64,000 nucleotides of DNA from Ptiloglossa arizonensis (GCF_051014685.1 NC_135051.1:10435557-10499556), one strand, 5' to 3'. Shown: positions 50,701-56,562, numbered from the stretch's first letter. Numbers and translations are program-made. Notes: a model not told the origin generated them from the sequence alone.

Positions 50701-53700
50701 TGGGTTCCGATAAATGTCGTAGTATTACCTTCTCTAACAACTTAGAGAGTATTGGGAGTAATGAAATTAATCTATTAGGACATCCCATAAGTAATGTCGT
50801 TTTTTGACGGTTCCGATAAATGTCGTAGTGTTACCTTCTCTAACAACTTAGAGAGTATTGGGAGTAATGAAATTAATCTATTAGGACATCCCATAGGTAA
50901 TGTCGTTTTTGACGGTGACTTTCGGTGAAAAAAATTAATACTTACATTTATTTTCGATCGTCGATATATTGACCACCAGTTTCGATGACCTTTTCCCATT
51001 TATCGGTCAACTTTCTTATTTCATTTTCGAAAAACTTCTGGGATTTTGAATTAAAATACTCATTTAGTGCCGATTTTACATCCTCGGTATTGTTGAAATT
51101 TTTTGGATGGTAATCGCTTGGGGCAAGATCCGGAGAGTATGGTGGGTGTGGCAGAAGTTCCCAATTGAAATTTTTTATTTTTTCTACTGTTATCCTTGCT
51201 GTGTGTGGCCTAGCGTTATCGTGGTGGAATAGAACAATTGCCAATTGTCTATTGGAACTTTTCCCAATTGCATTAAATGTCTATGGACGGTACTGCTGCC
51301 ACTGCTGCTAATCTCTCAGCAATTTCATCGGTAGTTAATTCTGGTTCTAACTCGATTAAAGCTTTCAATGCCTCAGGATTGAACGCTGTTGGTCGACCGG
51401 ATCTCGGTTCGTCGGAAAGGTCAAAATCACCTTTTCGAAATTTGGAAAACCATCTTTGACACTTTCTCAAATTCAAAGCATGTTCATCATACACTTCACA
51501 AATGTTTTTAACCATATCCATAGTTGTACTATCTTTTTTAAATTCATATAGCCTACAATGCCGCGAGCAAGGCATTGCTTTGAAGTTCGCACACGCTCAT
51601 TTTAAAATTTGTTTTCAAGTGAAAAATGTCGATCAAACTGCATCGAACGCAACCGACAGACTGTCGAAAGAGCACTCTTTAAGCTACATAGAAAGAAGTT
51701 TCTATAAACACATCGCCGAGATGCGATTCAAGTGCTTATTTAAATTACGGTAAGAGACGACATTACTTATGGGAGGACGTGATACAATTTTGATCTCCCT
51801 ATTTTTTAGTCTAAAAACTTGATGAGTTGTATAAATTTATATTAAATTTAATAAAGTTGTATGAATTTGTAGATACACCACATTTCAAATTAGAGGATCT
51901 ACGTACGGTCGTGATTCTCTCTTGATATGCTATAGCTTTTGTTGCGGCACGCAAAAATCGTTTATGGCTGAATTAGCGCGGCACACGTGCAATCCACCAA
52001 CAAGCTAACAACCCTATCTGGGTTCTTGGAGGTCTGCTAAGCAGCTACGGGCATTTAAGGTATCTAGTTTGGATTATCTACAAACCCATTTGTGTTAACT
52101 AAAATTCTAAAATTGGTAATGGGAACCATGAGAAATAGAAGGCTCCAATTAATAATCTATTTAGATGATATTTTGTCCATCGAAGATAATGTTCAAAAGC
52201 GTAACCTGAATAAAAAGGAAACAGTAGGTTATCTATTGAAACTTGGATTTTCAATTAATAAAAAGTCATTAAGACGACTTTCGCATCTTTATGATTTTTA
52301 ACAATTTTAACTTCCAGGAACCCTCGGTTTGCAACTAACAATCCCACTCCAGGTTTCCCTTTCCTCCGACACAGTTGTCCACCTCCCAAATTCCTCAGCC
52401 AATCGGATTTAAAACCGAACACATAAAACGGAGGGTTGACACGCGGAGGAGACAGTTCAAACTCAGTCAAACAACTTCTGCCAAGACACAGTTCAAACAG
52501 TTCGTACAATTCAGCCAACCACTCAACTAAACAATTTTGCCAATCAGTTTGATACAGACTCAAACAAGCGAACATTTCGCCATCAGTTTAACACTCCACT
52601 ACAAGTAACATACAAGTTCGACAGTTACGCAAGATACAAGAGAGCTCAACACAAGTTACAAGAGTTCGACAAACAAATTATAACAAATCAGAGTTCGGTG
52701 GCTAGAATTCCGTGGCCAGTTTACACAAAATATACAACCTAACAATCATCATCATGGTATCGTGAACGGAATTAGATTTTTACGCCTTTCTTCCGTTCTC
52801 TCTCATTCTTAGATTATTAAACAAAATCAAGCGTGATAAAAAGCACGGAATTATGATTGCATTGTCCTAGTCTAAGCAACCACGGTATCTATTATATTAT
52901 TTATATCAATATTATCGTTGAAATTATTATTTTTTGAACCGAATACTATCGCAATACTTACATTTTTTGTATAGTATAGTAACTACTTATGTAGTAGTTC
53001 AAGAAATTAAAATGCAATTCATGTATTGCATAGAGTAACTTTTATGCACGCGTTATTTTTCTGGCACTTGTTCCAGAATGATTTATCTAACATTCGTGTG
53101 CTAGAATGTGCAAAGGTTCAAGTTGTTTAGAGTTAACCATTTAATGAAAAGAACTGTCAGGTACAGTAATCCTCGGTTATTAGAAATAATTTTTCCTTAG
53201 CTAGATAAAATGGAATAATCCGCATCACTGTTTCTTTGTCTTCGGCGCTTATTGCTTTCTTTAATCTAGTCGAATCTAATCGAAATTTTTAATAAATTGT
53301 GAAATTTTTGAGCATCCATATTCAGATAATGTAAAATATTCTTTGAGGAAATAGCGTGTAATTCTTTCATATTTTTCTTCGTTAGTTATTCTTTTATACC
53401 AATTTTATCGCCTTTTCGTTTTTTGATAAACAAATACCAATAATTGCACTTATAGTAAATTGAGTTCTCGAAGGAACCATCGTGCCCTTTGTATTGTACA
53501 CGAATAACAATTATTACATAATCAGAACATTGTTTGTCTTATGAGATATGTTTCAAGTTCGCTTTTGGCTCGAAACTTGGTGAGAACTATCAAGAGACGG
53601 TATCTTCGCTCTTATGTTTTTATTGTTGTGTATCTATAGATATTTAGGGTACAGAGTGTACCCACACTTTTTAATATGAAAAATACATTTTCTCATAAAC

Positions 53701-54602
53701 TTCAGAGTATAGTTTCTTCTATTTGACGGATATATATCAAGAATGAGATGTATCTCAATGTAGCCTGTTTTAAATAGTGAAATCCAAAATTCATTTGTAG
53801 CACTTGAAAAATAATTGACTGATTTTAACAAGAATTACAGATAGCAAATATTCAATAAGTAATTTCTTTAATAGTTTTATATGTCATGTAATTGTTTTCA
53901 TCTTCTTTTCAATCTAATTTGATCCATTATTCAAAATAAAACTTTTTATACCTTTTACTGTATTTTTATGAAAGTTTTAGTACTAGATACTAAGGTTTTG
54001 CGGATGAAAAGGAATGCAATCGCTACTTCTCTAATTATTTATAATTGAATGTAATTAAAAGTGCTTCAGCAACGATTTAACATGTATATAAATAAAAATA
54101 GTTCGGACAGATTTTCAACGAGACATATTTTTATACAAAATTTTTAGTTTTTACATTACATTTTATTACTTTTTCCCTATTGATTATTTTTCGAGGAACA
54201 GTATTATAATATTATTTCAAAATTATTTTCAATTAATAAAGCTTGAAATGGGCCTATTTTTTATGAATGAGCTTGTAGAACATGTGACAAAGGTACGAAA
54301 AGTATCGTTACGGAATAAAAGTAAAAACATAATGCTAATAAATTTGTAATAGTTTTCTACGATAAATTTCCCTGTTTGCGTGTGTCGTTATAGGACACTA
54401 TATGGTAGCTGTAAATTAACAACAGTCATAAGCGACTGTATTTAGTAGCTACATGATAAGTCATACGTACAGTGGACGTCGACAGAATAGCGTTTGCTGA
54501 CTGTCGGAGGCACATTATTGCTGGCAATGCAAAGATACGTGCCCATCTCCTGTCTAAGGACACCAGTCAATTCCAGAGTTTCACCCGTATGATTTTTCTT
54601 GG
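29386..54602 (-). CDS. GPI-anchored Ig-superfamily adhesion protein (lachesin/DIP/neurotrimin-like), 3' four exons, 5' end outside window
   Basis: Cell-surface recognition protein of the insect IgLON/DIP type, usually neuronal and glycolipid-anchored (family knowledge). Coding exons in transcript order: 54602-54471, 48361-48242, 37565-37395, 29741-29386; phases agree at every junction (split codons T+TT, G+GC, G+AG). Visible product: end of Ig domain 2 with MGTYLCIASNNVPPTVSKR; Ig domain 3 with LQCHVEASPHAMNTWYR and DFGEYVCSSENALGKADG; a basic/glycine linker; and a hydrophobic C-terminus that looks like a GPI signal. Domain 1, the start of domain 2 and the signal peptide are not found up to 64000, so they probably lie further right. 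Introns of 7.7, 10.7 and 6.1 kb are packed with transposons, none touching an exon. The exact orthologue among the DIP/lachesin genes is not settled. Confidence 0.92.
30650..31395 (+). pseudogene. Jockey-clade LINE, gag-like ORF1 remnant
   Basis: Frames on the plus strand read RLEKPPPIFIEANIIQQLI and, near the end, CVNCEVTNPANYKGCSIRKE. The latter is the last zinc knuckle and following Tyr/Gly/Cys signature of jockey-type ORF1 proteins (RNA-binding, assembles the retrotransposon particle). Stops and frameshifts break the frame at several points (for example after AAVFPQS), and the central part is eroded. Element RT sequence follows in the same orientation at 31560. Confidence 0.8.
31560..31797 (+). 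pseudogene. Jockey-clade reverse transcriptase fragments (N-terminal and thumb pieces)
   Basis: The plus strand encodes EITTLIKNLKVKEAPS and, after a frameshift, DLITGNIFKNIPLKTIRCIT, the start of a LINE RT domain. This is fused near 31715 to ELQHFLSQWKLKLMVAK, which belongs to the RT thumb several hundred residues later, so most of the RT is deleted. A mariner begins directly at the end. Confidence 0.75.
31798..32633 (+). mobile_element. Internally deleted mariner element, copy 1
   Basis: 836 bp bounded by inverted ends TTAGGTCATCCTATAAGTAA (left) and the complement of TTAGGACATCCCATAGGTAA (right), each flanked by TA, the Tc1/mariner target duplication. The transposase is non-functional: the DNA-binding part (GSTTTDTVKNICEVYGEHAL to ELTTDEIAERL) is followed at 32240-32270 by a jump to VLFHHDNARPHTARI, so the segment with the first catalytic Asp is gone. 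The third catalytic position is changed too (SPDLAPSVYH, Val for Asp). The N-terminal start is also deleted relative to copy 2. Confidence 0.92.
32634..32741 (+). pseudogene. Jockey-clade RT fragment flanking mariner copy 1
   Basis: Encodes LISLLPILAKLLEKVILRHL and on to RELISLYQ, the conserved RT segment after the finger domain. It abuts the mariner end at a TA. The same segment, with the same junction, is found at 50557-50774, 50811-50880 and 49757-49790. Confidence 0.85.
32742..33132 (+). pseudogene. Unclassified open frame fused to the RT fragment
   Basis: The frame of the RT fragment runs on for about 130 codons of unrelated sequence after SLYQ. Features: an aromatic stretch (WYEINCFFFL), then SLGKIIFSENTFKKLLLWLH, and a C-terminus ending VDEDYMYILYMFIR. 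The middle part vaguely resembles the region after the zinc ribbon of Merlin/IS1595-type transposases, but the zinc ligands are not clear. I do not assign a function. Confidence 0.3.
33421..33790 (+). pseudogene. R1-clade LINE gag remnant with two CCHC zinc knuckles
   Basis: In one frame the plus strand encodes two C-x2-C-x4-H-x4-C knuckles 23 codons apart: CYCCLKTGHI*QRC (33558-33599, an in-frame TAG at 33588) and CYFCGVADHHRSQC (33627-33668). Tandem CCHC knuckles spaced like this, preceded by a short EVLAQRQLQ stretch, are typical of R1/TRAS/SART-type ORF1 proteins. The remainder is frameshifted. No endonuclease or RT of this clade follows. Confidence 0.75.
34039..34938. repeat. GC-rich dispersed repeat, copy 1 (probably R1-like UTR)
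   Basis: About 900 bp strongly similar, in the same order, to 40247-41196. Both copies begin GTAGAGGCTTGCA and end CTACCACGAGCA. The first copy lies just downstream of the R1-like gag, so it could be non-coding sequence of that element with the coding ORF2 deleted. No conserved reading frame spans both copies. Confidence 0.75.
34939..36300. repeat. GC-rich block of probable retroelement origin with a 101-bp tandem duplication
   Basis: G+C content stays well above the rest of the window until about 36250. A unit starting GCTATCTTCCAAAG recurs at 35426 and 35527 (period 101 bp, a few substitutions). No coding domain is recognised; the longest open frames (for example 35503-35829) have no known product. 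It may be the UTR/promoter part of the R1-like element or another retroelement. Confidence 0.5.
36338..37060 (-). pseudogene. Ty3/gypsy pol remnant: protease end and start of RT, with a MITE inside
   Basis: The minus strand encodes YAGFNTSLVVPIAASKINT, then (after the MITE at 36826-36932) CMEDIPFQIKYLIVSDDQL and KEVIIGRN, the C-terminal half of a retroviral-type aspartic protease including the conserved IIGR segment. Further on it reads YRKPYRLSKSDRDWVSDMV and QRNNIICKGTSAYGI, the entry of a gypsy RT domain. Stops and one frameshift separate the pieces. The piece ends at about 36338; the rest of RT is absent here. Confidence 0.8.
36826..36932. repeat. Hairpin MITE with mariner-like ends, copy 2, inserted in a gypsy protease
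   Basis: Begins TAGATTGTTCAATAAGTTTT and ends AAACTTATTAAACAACCTAG. It matches 2640-2749 along the arms, but its centre (GAGCAACCTAGTACTATACTG) is the reverse complement of that copy's centre, as expected for a palindromic element. It interrupts the protease frame of the surrounding gypsy fragment, so it is younger than that element. Confidence 0.8.
37395..37565 (-). CDS. Ig gene, exon for the second half of Ig domain 3
   Basis: Acceptor TCGTTTAG just right of 37565, donor GTAAAT just left of 37395; codes GEKLLPNDKYAMSESALND and KDFGEYVCSSENALGKADG. It holds the F-strand Cys (YVC) and the Asp/Gly-Tyr-x-Cys signature. A Tigger remnant starts about 340 bp to the right. Confidence 0.92.
37900..38486 (+). 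pseudogene. pogo/Tigger-type transposase remnant (DDE_1 family), C-terminal half
   Basis: The plus-strand frames give KAWITSEFFADWY, KRKIFLFIDSCTACN (the second catalytic region, normally LDNC), FLPPNITSKL*PLDQEMIK (the conserved PPN-T-x-QPLDQ block with one stop), a YKKEIVRNIL helix, and after a frameshift an open frame at 38259-38486 ending FDEFAEVKENVSF to LTDSEIIESIDQN, the usual C-terminal tail of the family. The DNA-binding N-terminus is missing and no inverted ends were found. Confidence 0.82.
38487..40246. other. Intronic A+T-rich DNA with a possible LTR fragment
   Basis: No gene. Between about 39080 and 39420 a less A+T-rich patch (ACGGGCACCACACAAAGGCC on the left, CGACTCCCACACTTGAAAG on the right) looks like part of an LTR or other repeat, but I find no second copy or primer-binding site in the window. 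The remaining sequence is featureless. Confidence 0.35.
40247..41196. repeat. GC-rich dispersed repeat, copy 2
   Basis: Second copy of the repeat at 34039-34938, same orientation, with only scattered differences. It has an extra internally repeated segment near 40690-40800 (AGAGTGTACAGAGTA and AGAGCGTACAGAGTA). The open frames it contains (for example to 40579 on plus) are not conserved in copy 1, so they are not genes. It is followed directly by the CATTC-rich repeat. Confidence 0.75.
41255..41440 (+). repeat. CATTC-rich dispersed repeat, copy 1
   Basis: Carries the shared blocks CGCACTCTATA, TTCATTC, TCTGGTCACCC, TTTCCAAACACTCTAC and CCACACGTATTTCCTTTCG, also found at 41935-42130 (inverted), 55530-55715 and 56364-56562. 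Non-coding; class unknown. Confidence 0.7.
41935..42130 (-). repeat. CATTC-rich dispersed repeat, copy 2 (inverted)
   Basis: Read on the minus strand it matches the other three copies block by block: AAACACGCTTCTTTCACAC, then ATTTGGTCACGTTCACC, TCTTTCCCAAACACTTC and CCACACGCATTTCCTTTCG. With copy 1 it forms an inverted pair 0.5 kb apart. Confidence 0.65.
42131..42790. other. Purine-rich intronic stretch, no gene seen
   Basis: Plus strand rich in A and G (many GAGAGA/AAGAGA words). No domain recognised in any frame; probably a continuation of repeat-derived DNA. Confidence 0.35.
42791..43002. repeat. Tandem duplication, 106-bp unit, two copies
   Basis: The unit beginning ATCCTTCCCAATCTGTGACG at 42791 recurs at 42897 with only single-base differences (for example GTGATTGG/GTGACTGG). 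Moderately GC-rich. The open frames through it are repeats of the same peptide and not convincing genes. Confidence 0.9.
43003..43403. other. GC-richer intronic DNA of unknown origin
   Basis: Continues the compositional island of the 106-bp duplication. No recognisable domain; probably transposon-derived. Confidence 0.3.
43404..43505. repeat. Tandem duplication, 51-bp unit, two identical copies
   Basis: GTTTACGTAAAAATTTGAAA at 43404 recurs at 43455, and both copies end TATGCCTAACTTTGGTTG. No difference was seen between the copies, so the duplication is recent. Confidence 0.92.
44096..46609 (-). mobile_element. Transib-superfamily DNA transposon, degraded and internally deleted
   Basis: Bounded on the left by CACAGTGTGCTATTTGC (44096 onward) and on the right by CACGGTGTGATATC read on the minus strand (ending at 46609). 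The two ends agree at CAC-GTGTG-TAT, and the heptamer CACAGTG is the one used by Transib and by V(D)J recombination signals. Between them, on the minus strand, are a 5' leader (46608-45920), transposase remains (45919-44700) and a 3' tail. At about 2.5 kb it is shorter than an intact element because the transposase C-terminal half is missing. The expected 5-bp target duplication is not obvious (CGGCG left, AAAAA right). Confidence 0.75.
44700..45919 (-). pseudogene. Transib transposase remnant (RAG1-related)
   Basis: Minus-strand frames, in order: an N-terminal basic helical part (EYIKEHLLHLRNYTKQELQA, NKKWLEETIEIPVKG); TEYLRQSVSIVELLY; CYPARKAFTVTDSSAEVQLQ; CKWECDGSQQSEYKQKFA, where the Asp of CDG is the first catalytic residue of the Transib/RAG1 DDE fold; IIWKNPT, then after a frameshift SSSRYCQRIHIQFLKESTDV; and TVVDGKVYNIATNTKST with FICSASSKEFN, a zinc-binding segment. 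The downstream region with the second Asp and the Glu is absent. Several frameshifts and stops make it inactive. The domain order matches the Transib family as I know it. Confidence 0.82.
46610..47122 (+). repeat. Probable LTR of a CsRn1-clade gypsy element (3' end defined)
   Basis: The sequence immediately upstream of the primer-binding site should be the end of the 5' LTR. A TATATAAATC box lies near 46872. The left limit is not defined, because the Transib terminus ends at 46609 and no second LTR was seen. Confidence 0.45.
47123..47140 (+). other. Primer-binding site complementary to tRNA-Trp
   Basis: TGGTGACTCCGACGTGAT is complementary, with one mismatch, to the 3' end of eukaryotic tRNA-Trp including CCA. 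Use of tRNA-Trp is a known trait of the CsRn1/Kabuki branch of Ty3/gypsy. Minus-strand DNA synthesis would start here in an active element. Confidence 0.75.
47163..47530 (+). pseudogene. Ty3/gypsy (CsRn1-like) gag remnant
   Basis: Begins 20 nt after the primer-binding site. It encodes FWLEKPDIWFYQVEA*FEIN, NTKLNYFVS*LEPK, TAVEGRLLNVFKESVNKRIK and LGDTRLSQLL*KMK, the N-terminal capsid region of this family. At least four in-frame stops, most where Gln is expected (CAA to TAA), show C-to-T decay. No pol follows. Confidence 0.85.
47531..48241. other. A+T-rich intronic DNA with a TA/CA microsatellite
   Basis: No gene. A compound simple repeat (ATAC)n(AC)n(AT)n lies at about 47978-48030. Confidence 0.6.
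48242..48361 (-). CDS. Ig gene, exon for the first half of Ig domain 3
   Basis: Acceptor GTTTCAG right of 48361, donor GTAATA left of 48242. Encodes QPVIKMTSELVAAPINSTIV, LQCHVEASPHAMNTWYRNTG, including the B-strand Cys and the C-strand Trp of the third Ig domain. The Ig domain is split between this exon and 37565-37395. Confidence 0.92.
48362..49756. other. Intronic A+T-rich DNA, no gene seen
   Basis: No domain recognised. An 83-codon plus-strand frame at 49269-49520 is hydrophobic and low in information; I do not regard it as a gene. Confidence 0.5.
49757..49825 (-). repeat. LINE RT/mariner-end junction fragment
   Basis: A piece of jockey RT (49757-49790, minus strand) joined at TA to the mariner terminal repeat TTAGGACATTCCATAAGTAA (49791 onward). 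It is the same junction as at 32633, 50774 and 50880. No mariner body follows. Confidence 0.8.
50160..50309 (+). repeat. End of a gypsy-type LTR
   Basis: A region with an AATAAAG motif (50260s) ending directly before a primer-binding site. The left boundary is undefined. Confidence 0.4.
50310..50556 (+). pseudogene. Gypsy-type primer-binding site and gag start
   Basis: TGGTGTCAGAAGTTAACG at 50310 has the form of a gypsy primer-binding site following an LTR end. From 50383 a frame starts MFEADKMARNVSQDGGHS and, after a stop, continues with KPLDFSKSNLSEEWKVWVTRFKIFL, the opening of a gypsy gag (LDFS...W..W...F). It is cut off at 50556 by the LINE/mariner composite. This is a second gypsy family, different from the one at 47.1 kb. 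Confidence 0.65.
50557..50774 (-). pseudogene. Jockey-clade RT fragment, copy adjacent to a mariner end
   Basis: The minus strand encodes LISLLPILSKLLEKVILRHL, RRELISLYQFVFRSKHNAIE and QVHKLVHLIIEAYKRKE, the LINE RT block just before the catalytic palm. It is joined at TA to a mariner terminal repeat at 50775-50810. It is longer than the equivalent fragment at 32634-32741. Confidence 0.85.
50775..50880 (-). repeat. Mariner end (36 bp) plus second RT copy (70 bp)
   Basis: 50775-50810 is a bare mariner terminal repeat (TTAGGACATCCCATAAGTAA and on to TTTTTTGACGG). It is fused to a second copy of the RT fragment (50811-50880), which abuts mariner copy 2. The tandem arrangement is RT-end-RT-end-mariner. 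Confidence 0.85.
50881..51782 (-). mobile_element. Internally deleted mariner element, copy 2
   Basis: 902 bp, opposite in orientation to copy 1, with TA at both sides. It retains the transposase N-terminus missing in copy 1 (MSVCELQSNALLAAL, then a stop) and encodes the helix-turn-helix region up to ERLAAVAAVPSIDI. It then has the same jump to VLFHHDNARPHTARI, so the first catalytic Asp region is deleted at the same place. Here the third catalytic Asp is intact (SPDLAPSDYH). The 5' terminal repeat is degraded (GGGAGGACGTGA). Confidence 0.92.
52079..52270 (+). pseudogene. Reverse transcriptase fragment, DIRS-like
   Basis: Plus-strand frame TNPFVLTKILKLVMG, RRLQLIIYLDDILSI (catalytic YLDD box) and LLKLGFSINKKS. 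The sequence before YLDD and the LGF-N-KKS block after it resemble tyrosine-recombinase retroelements of the DIRS type more than gypsy or LINE RT. No recombinase or RNase H follows. Confidence 0.7.
52310..52780. repeat. Possible LTR or promoter region of a retroelement
   Basis: Less A+T-rich, with many CAGTTC/CAAAC words and ACATAAAACGG resembling a core promoter, ending in AATCATCATCATGGTATCG where TGG could begin a primer-binding site. No second copy is in the window. The alternative is that it is chance intronic sequence. Confidence 0.3.
52781..54470. other. Intronic A+T-rich DNA, no gene seen
   Basis: No coding domain, RNA gene or repeat was recognised on either strand. Confidence 0.5.
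54471..54602 (-). CDS. Ig gene, exon for the end of Ig domain 2
   Basis: Acceptor TTTTCCAG right of 54602, donor GTACGT left of 54471. Encodes KKNHTGETLELTGVLRQEMG and TYLCIASNNVPPTVSKRYSV, the end of a C2-type Ig domain with the YLC cysteine and the VPP-VSKR motif typical of insect lachesin/DIP proteins. It is the most upstream exon found. Confidence 0.93.
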
Positions 54603-55276
54603 CTGGAAAATAAAAAATGTCTCTAATTAGTTTAAATCGTTTATCGTCGATATTAATCGACAATATATGTCTTGTTTCTTCTTTTTTTAAATATTGCGTC
54701 ATCGCAAACAAAAAATCACATCGATTAATGATGAAATCAATGATTCCCAAGTGCATGTTACTTTGCATACGAGTTATCAGTAACTGCAATTTTATATTTT
54801 CAATTTATATTCACCGAGATTTTGGGACCAATGTGTCAAATTAGATATCTGAAAGTGCAAAGTAACGATGTTTCATGGTATTACCAACTGTAGTAGTTGG
54901 CCATACGATTTTACGAAGTATGTGGCGTGCAAACGGTCAGCATGATTTATAACTTGCGCGTCAATGAAATCTATTTTCGAGGAAGTATAGTATATTTTGT
55001 TGAACTTTCTCCAATATATGAATGCGTTGCTTTTCCATTGTAGCCTTAATAGTTAATTGCGTACGTCGTAAACCGAGGATTTCTGGTAGGTACTCTCTAT
55101 AAGTGTCCAGAAGGCTGCGACCGATTAGTAATGGATAGTGATCTTGAAAAAAAACTCGGTCTTATATATACGTATATATGTGTTGTTTTTCTCTCTTCAA
55201 ATCACTTGAGAAGAGATCTTTGAGTGATTGATCCCTGTACGAGCCCCCAAATAACTATTGTACTCGTGCGTGGTTT
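54603..55276. other. Intronic DNA, no gene seen
   Basis: No domain recognised. It should lie in the intron preceding the exon at 54471-54602. Confidence 0.45.
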
Positions 55277-55278
55277 AT

Positions 55279-55279
<1 letters not shown>

Positions 55280-55326
<47 letters not shown>
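55280..55326. repeat. (AT)n microsatellite
   Basis: An uninterrupted run of alternating A and T of about 47 bp. Confidence 0.95.
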
Positions 55327-55330
<4 letters not shown>

Positions 55331-55379
55331 TATAATTTACAGTGATAATAGTGTTAGATGTAGTGTCAGTGGTTAGTTT

Positions 55380-55715
55380 CGCTCGGTACGTCTTTTAATT
55401 GTCTCGTCTTATCGTCTTTTCAGTCATACCGTCCGCGACACACTCTTCGGACGTACTCTCATCGTCATACTTTGTCATACTATCTCATACTGTGTGATAC
55501 TCTGTCATACTGTCCCTTGACGTTCTTCTCGCGCTCTATATAGTCATTCCCATTCATTCTCTTTCATTCCAATCCTCAGTCTCTCTCACTTCAGACATTC
55601 GGTCACGTTTGGCCATCCTAATCGTTCGTCTTTCCCAAACACTCTTCACTTTCTCCGAACCACATGTATTTCCTTTCATCCCCATGCGTTCTCACGCTCG
55701 GTCGTCGCGCAAGAC
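55380..55715 (+). repeat. CATTC-rich dispersed repeat, copy 3, with leader
   Basis: The leader CGTCTTTTAATTGTCTCGTC at about 55389, then CCGCGACACACTCTTCGGAC, short CATAC-type repeats, and from 55530 the CATTC-rich core shared with copies 1, 2 and 4. The leader also precedes copy 4, so the full repeat is at least 320 bp. Confidence 0.75.
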
Positions 55716-56010
55716 CCCCTGTAAAGGATACTCGTGCCTTCCAGGAAAGCTAGCGGACCGATCGGCGCCAAATGTTTAGTTTAACTCAAGTCCAACCGCA
55801 CGCGTTATCTTGTTTAGGCCTACGCTCGAAGCAGGCCTAAGCGAGCGCGGAAAATCCGATACCACATATGTAGCTTTTAGAATTAAACTGTTCGTTCTGC
55901 CCAAACGTTAGTTGTAAGATCGACCGCGTATTAAACTAAGCTAATCGTCTTTATGCCCTCGGCACGCGTCTTGATCGTCTTTGTTGCTTAAGTCTTATAC
56001 CGGTCTTTCG
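55716..56010. other. Spacer between repeat copies 3 and 4
   Basis: Moderate G+C, with no domain recognised. Together with the flanking copies it forms a composite repeat block at 55.4-56.6 kb. Confidence 0.4.
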
Positions 56011-56562
56011 TTTTAGTGCGTCTTTTAATTGTCTCGTCTTATTGTCTTCTTACTCATACTGTCCGCGACACACTCTTCGGACATACCCTCGGCGTCGTAC
56101 TCTTACACTCAGGACACACTGTCCTGTCCTAACTTCTGGACACACTGTCCTGTCCTAACTTCTGGACACACTGTCCTGTCCTAACTTCTGGACACACTGT
56201 CCTGTCCTAACTTCTGGACACACTGTCCTGTCCTAACTTCTGGACACACTGTCCTGTCCTAACTTCTGGACACACTGTCCTGTCCTAACTTCTGGACACA
56301 CTGTCCTGTCCTAACTTCTGGACACACTGTCCTGTCCTAACTTCTGGACACACTGTCCTGTCAAACGTTCCTTTCGCACTCTATATAGTCATGCCCATTC
56401 ATTCTCTTTCATTCTATTCCTCAGTCTCTCTCACTTCAGGCATTCGGTCACGTTTGGCCATCCTAATTGTTCGTCTTTTCCAAACATACCTCACTTTCTC
56501 CAAGCCACATGTATTCTCTTTCATCCCCATGCATCCTTACACCTGGTCGTCGTGCAGAACGA
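56011..56562 (+). repeat. CATTC-rich dispersed repeat, copy 4, expanded by a minisatellite
   Basis: Has the same leader (GTCTTTTAATTGTCTCGTC, GTCCGCGACACACTCTTCGG) and the same core (56364-56562: CGCACTCTATATAGTCAT, TCGGTCACGTTTGGCCATCC, CACATGTATTCTC) as copy 3. Between leader and core lies the 26-bp minisatellite. Confidence 0.75.
56112..56362. repeat. 26-bp minisatellite, about 10 units
   Basis: GGACACACTGTCCTGTCCTA followed by ACTTCT, repeated every 26 bp from 56112; ten GGACACACTGTCCTGTC cores are counted, and they look identical. Each unit contains a short palindrome (GGACACACTGTCC). There are no intervening spacers. Confidence 0.95.

Noticed and set aside
56112..56362. CRISPR-like array of regularly spaced repeats
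   Set aside because: The 26-bp units are contiguous and identical, with no unique spacers, in a eukaryotic intron; it is a minisatellite.
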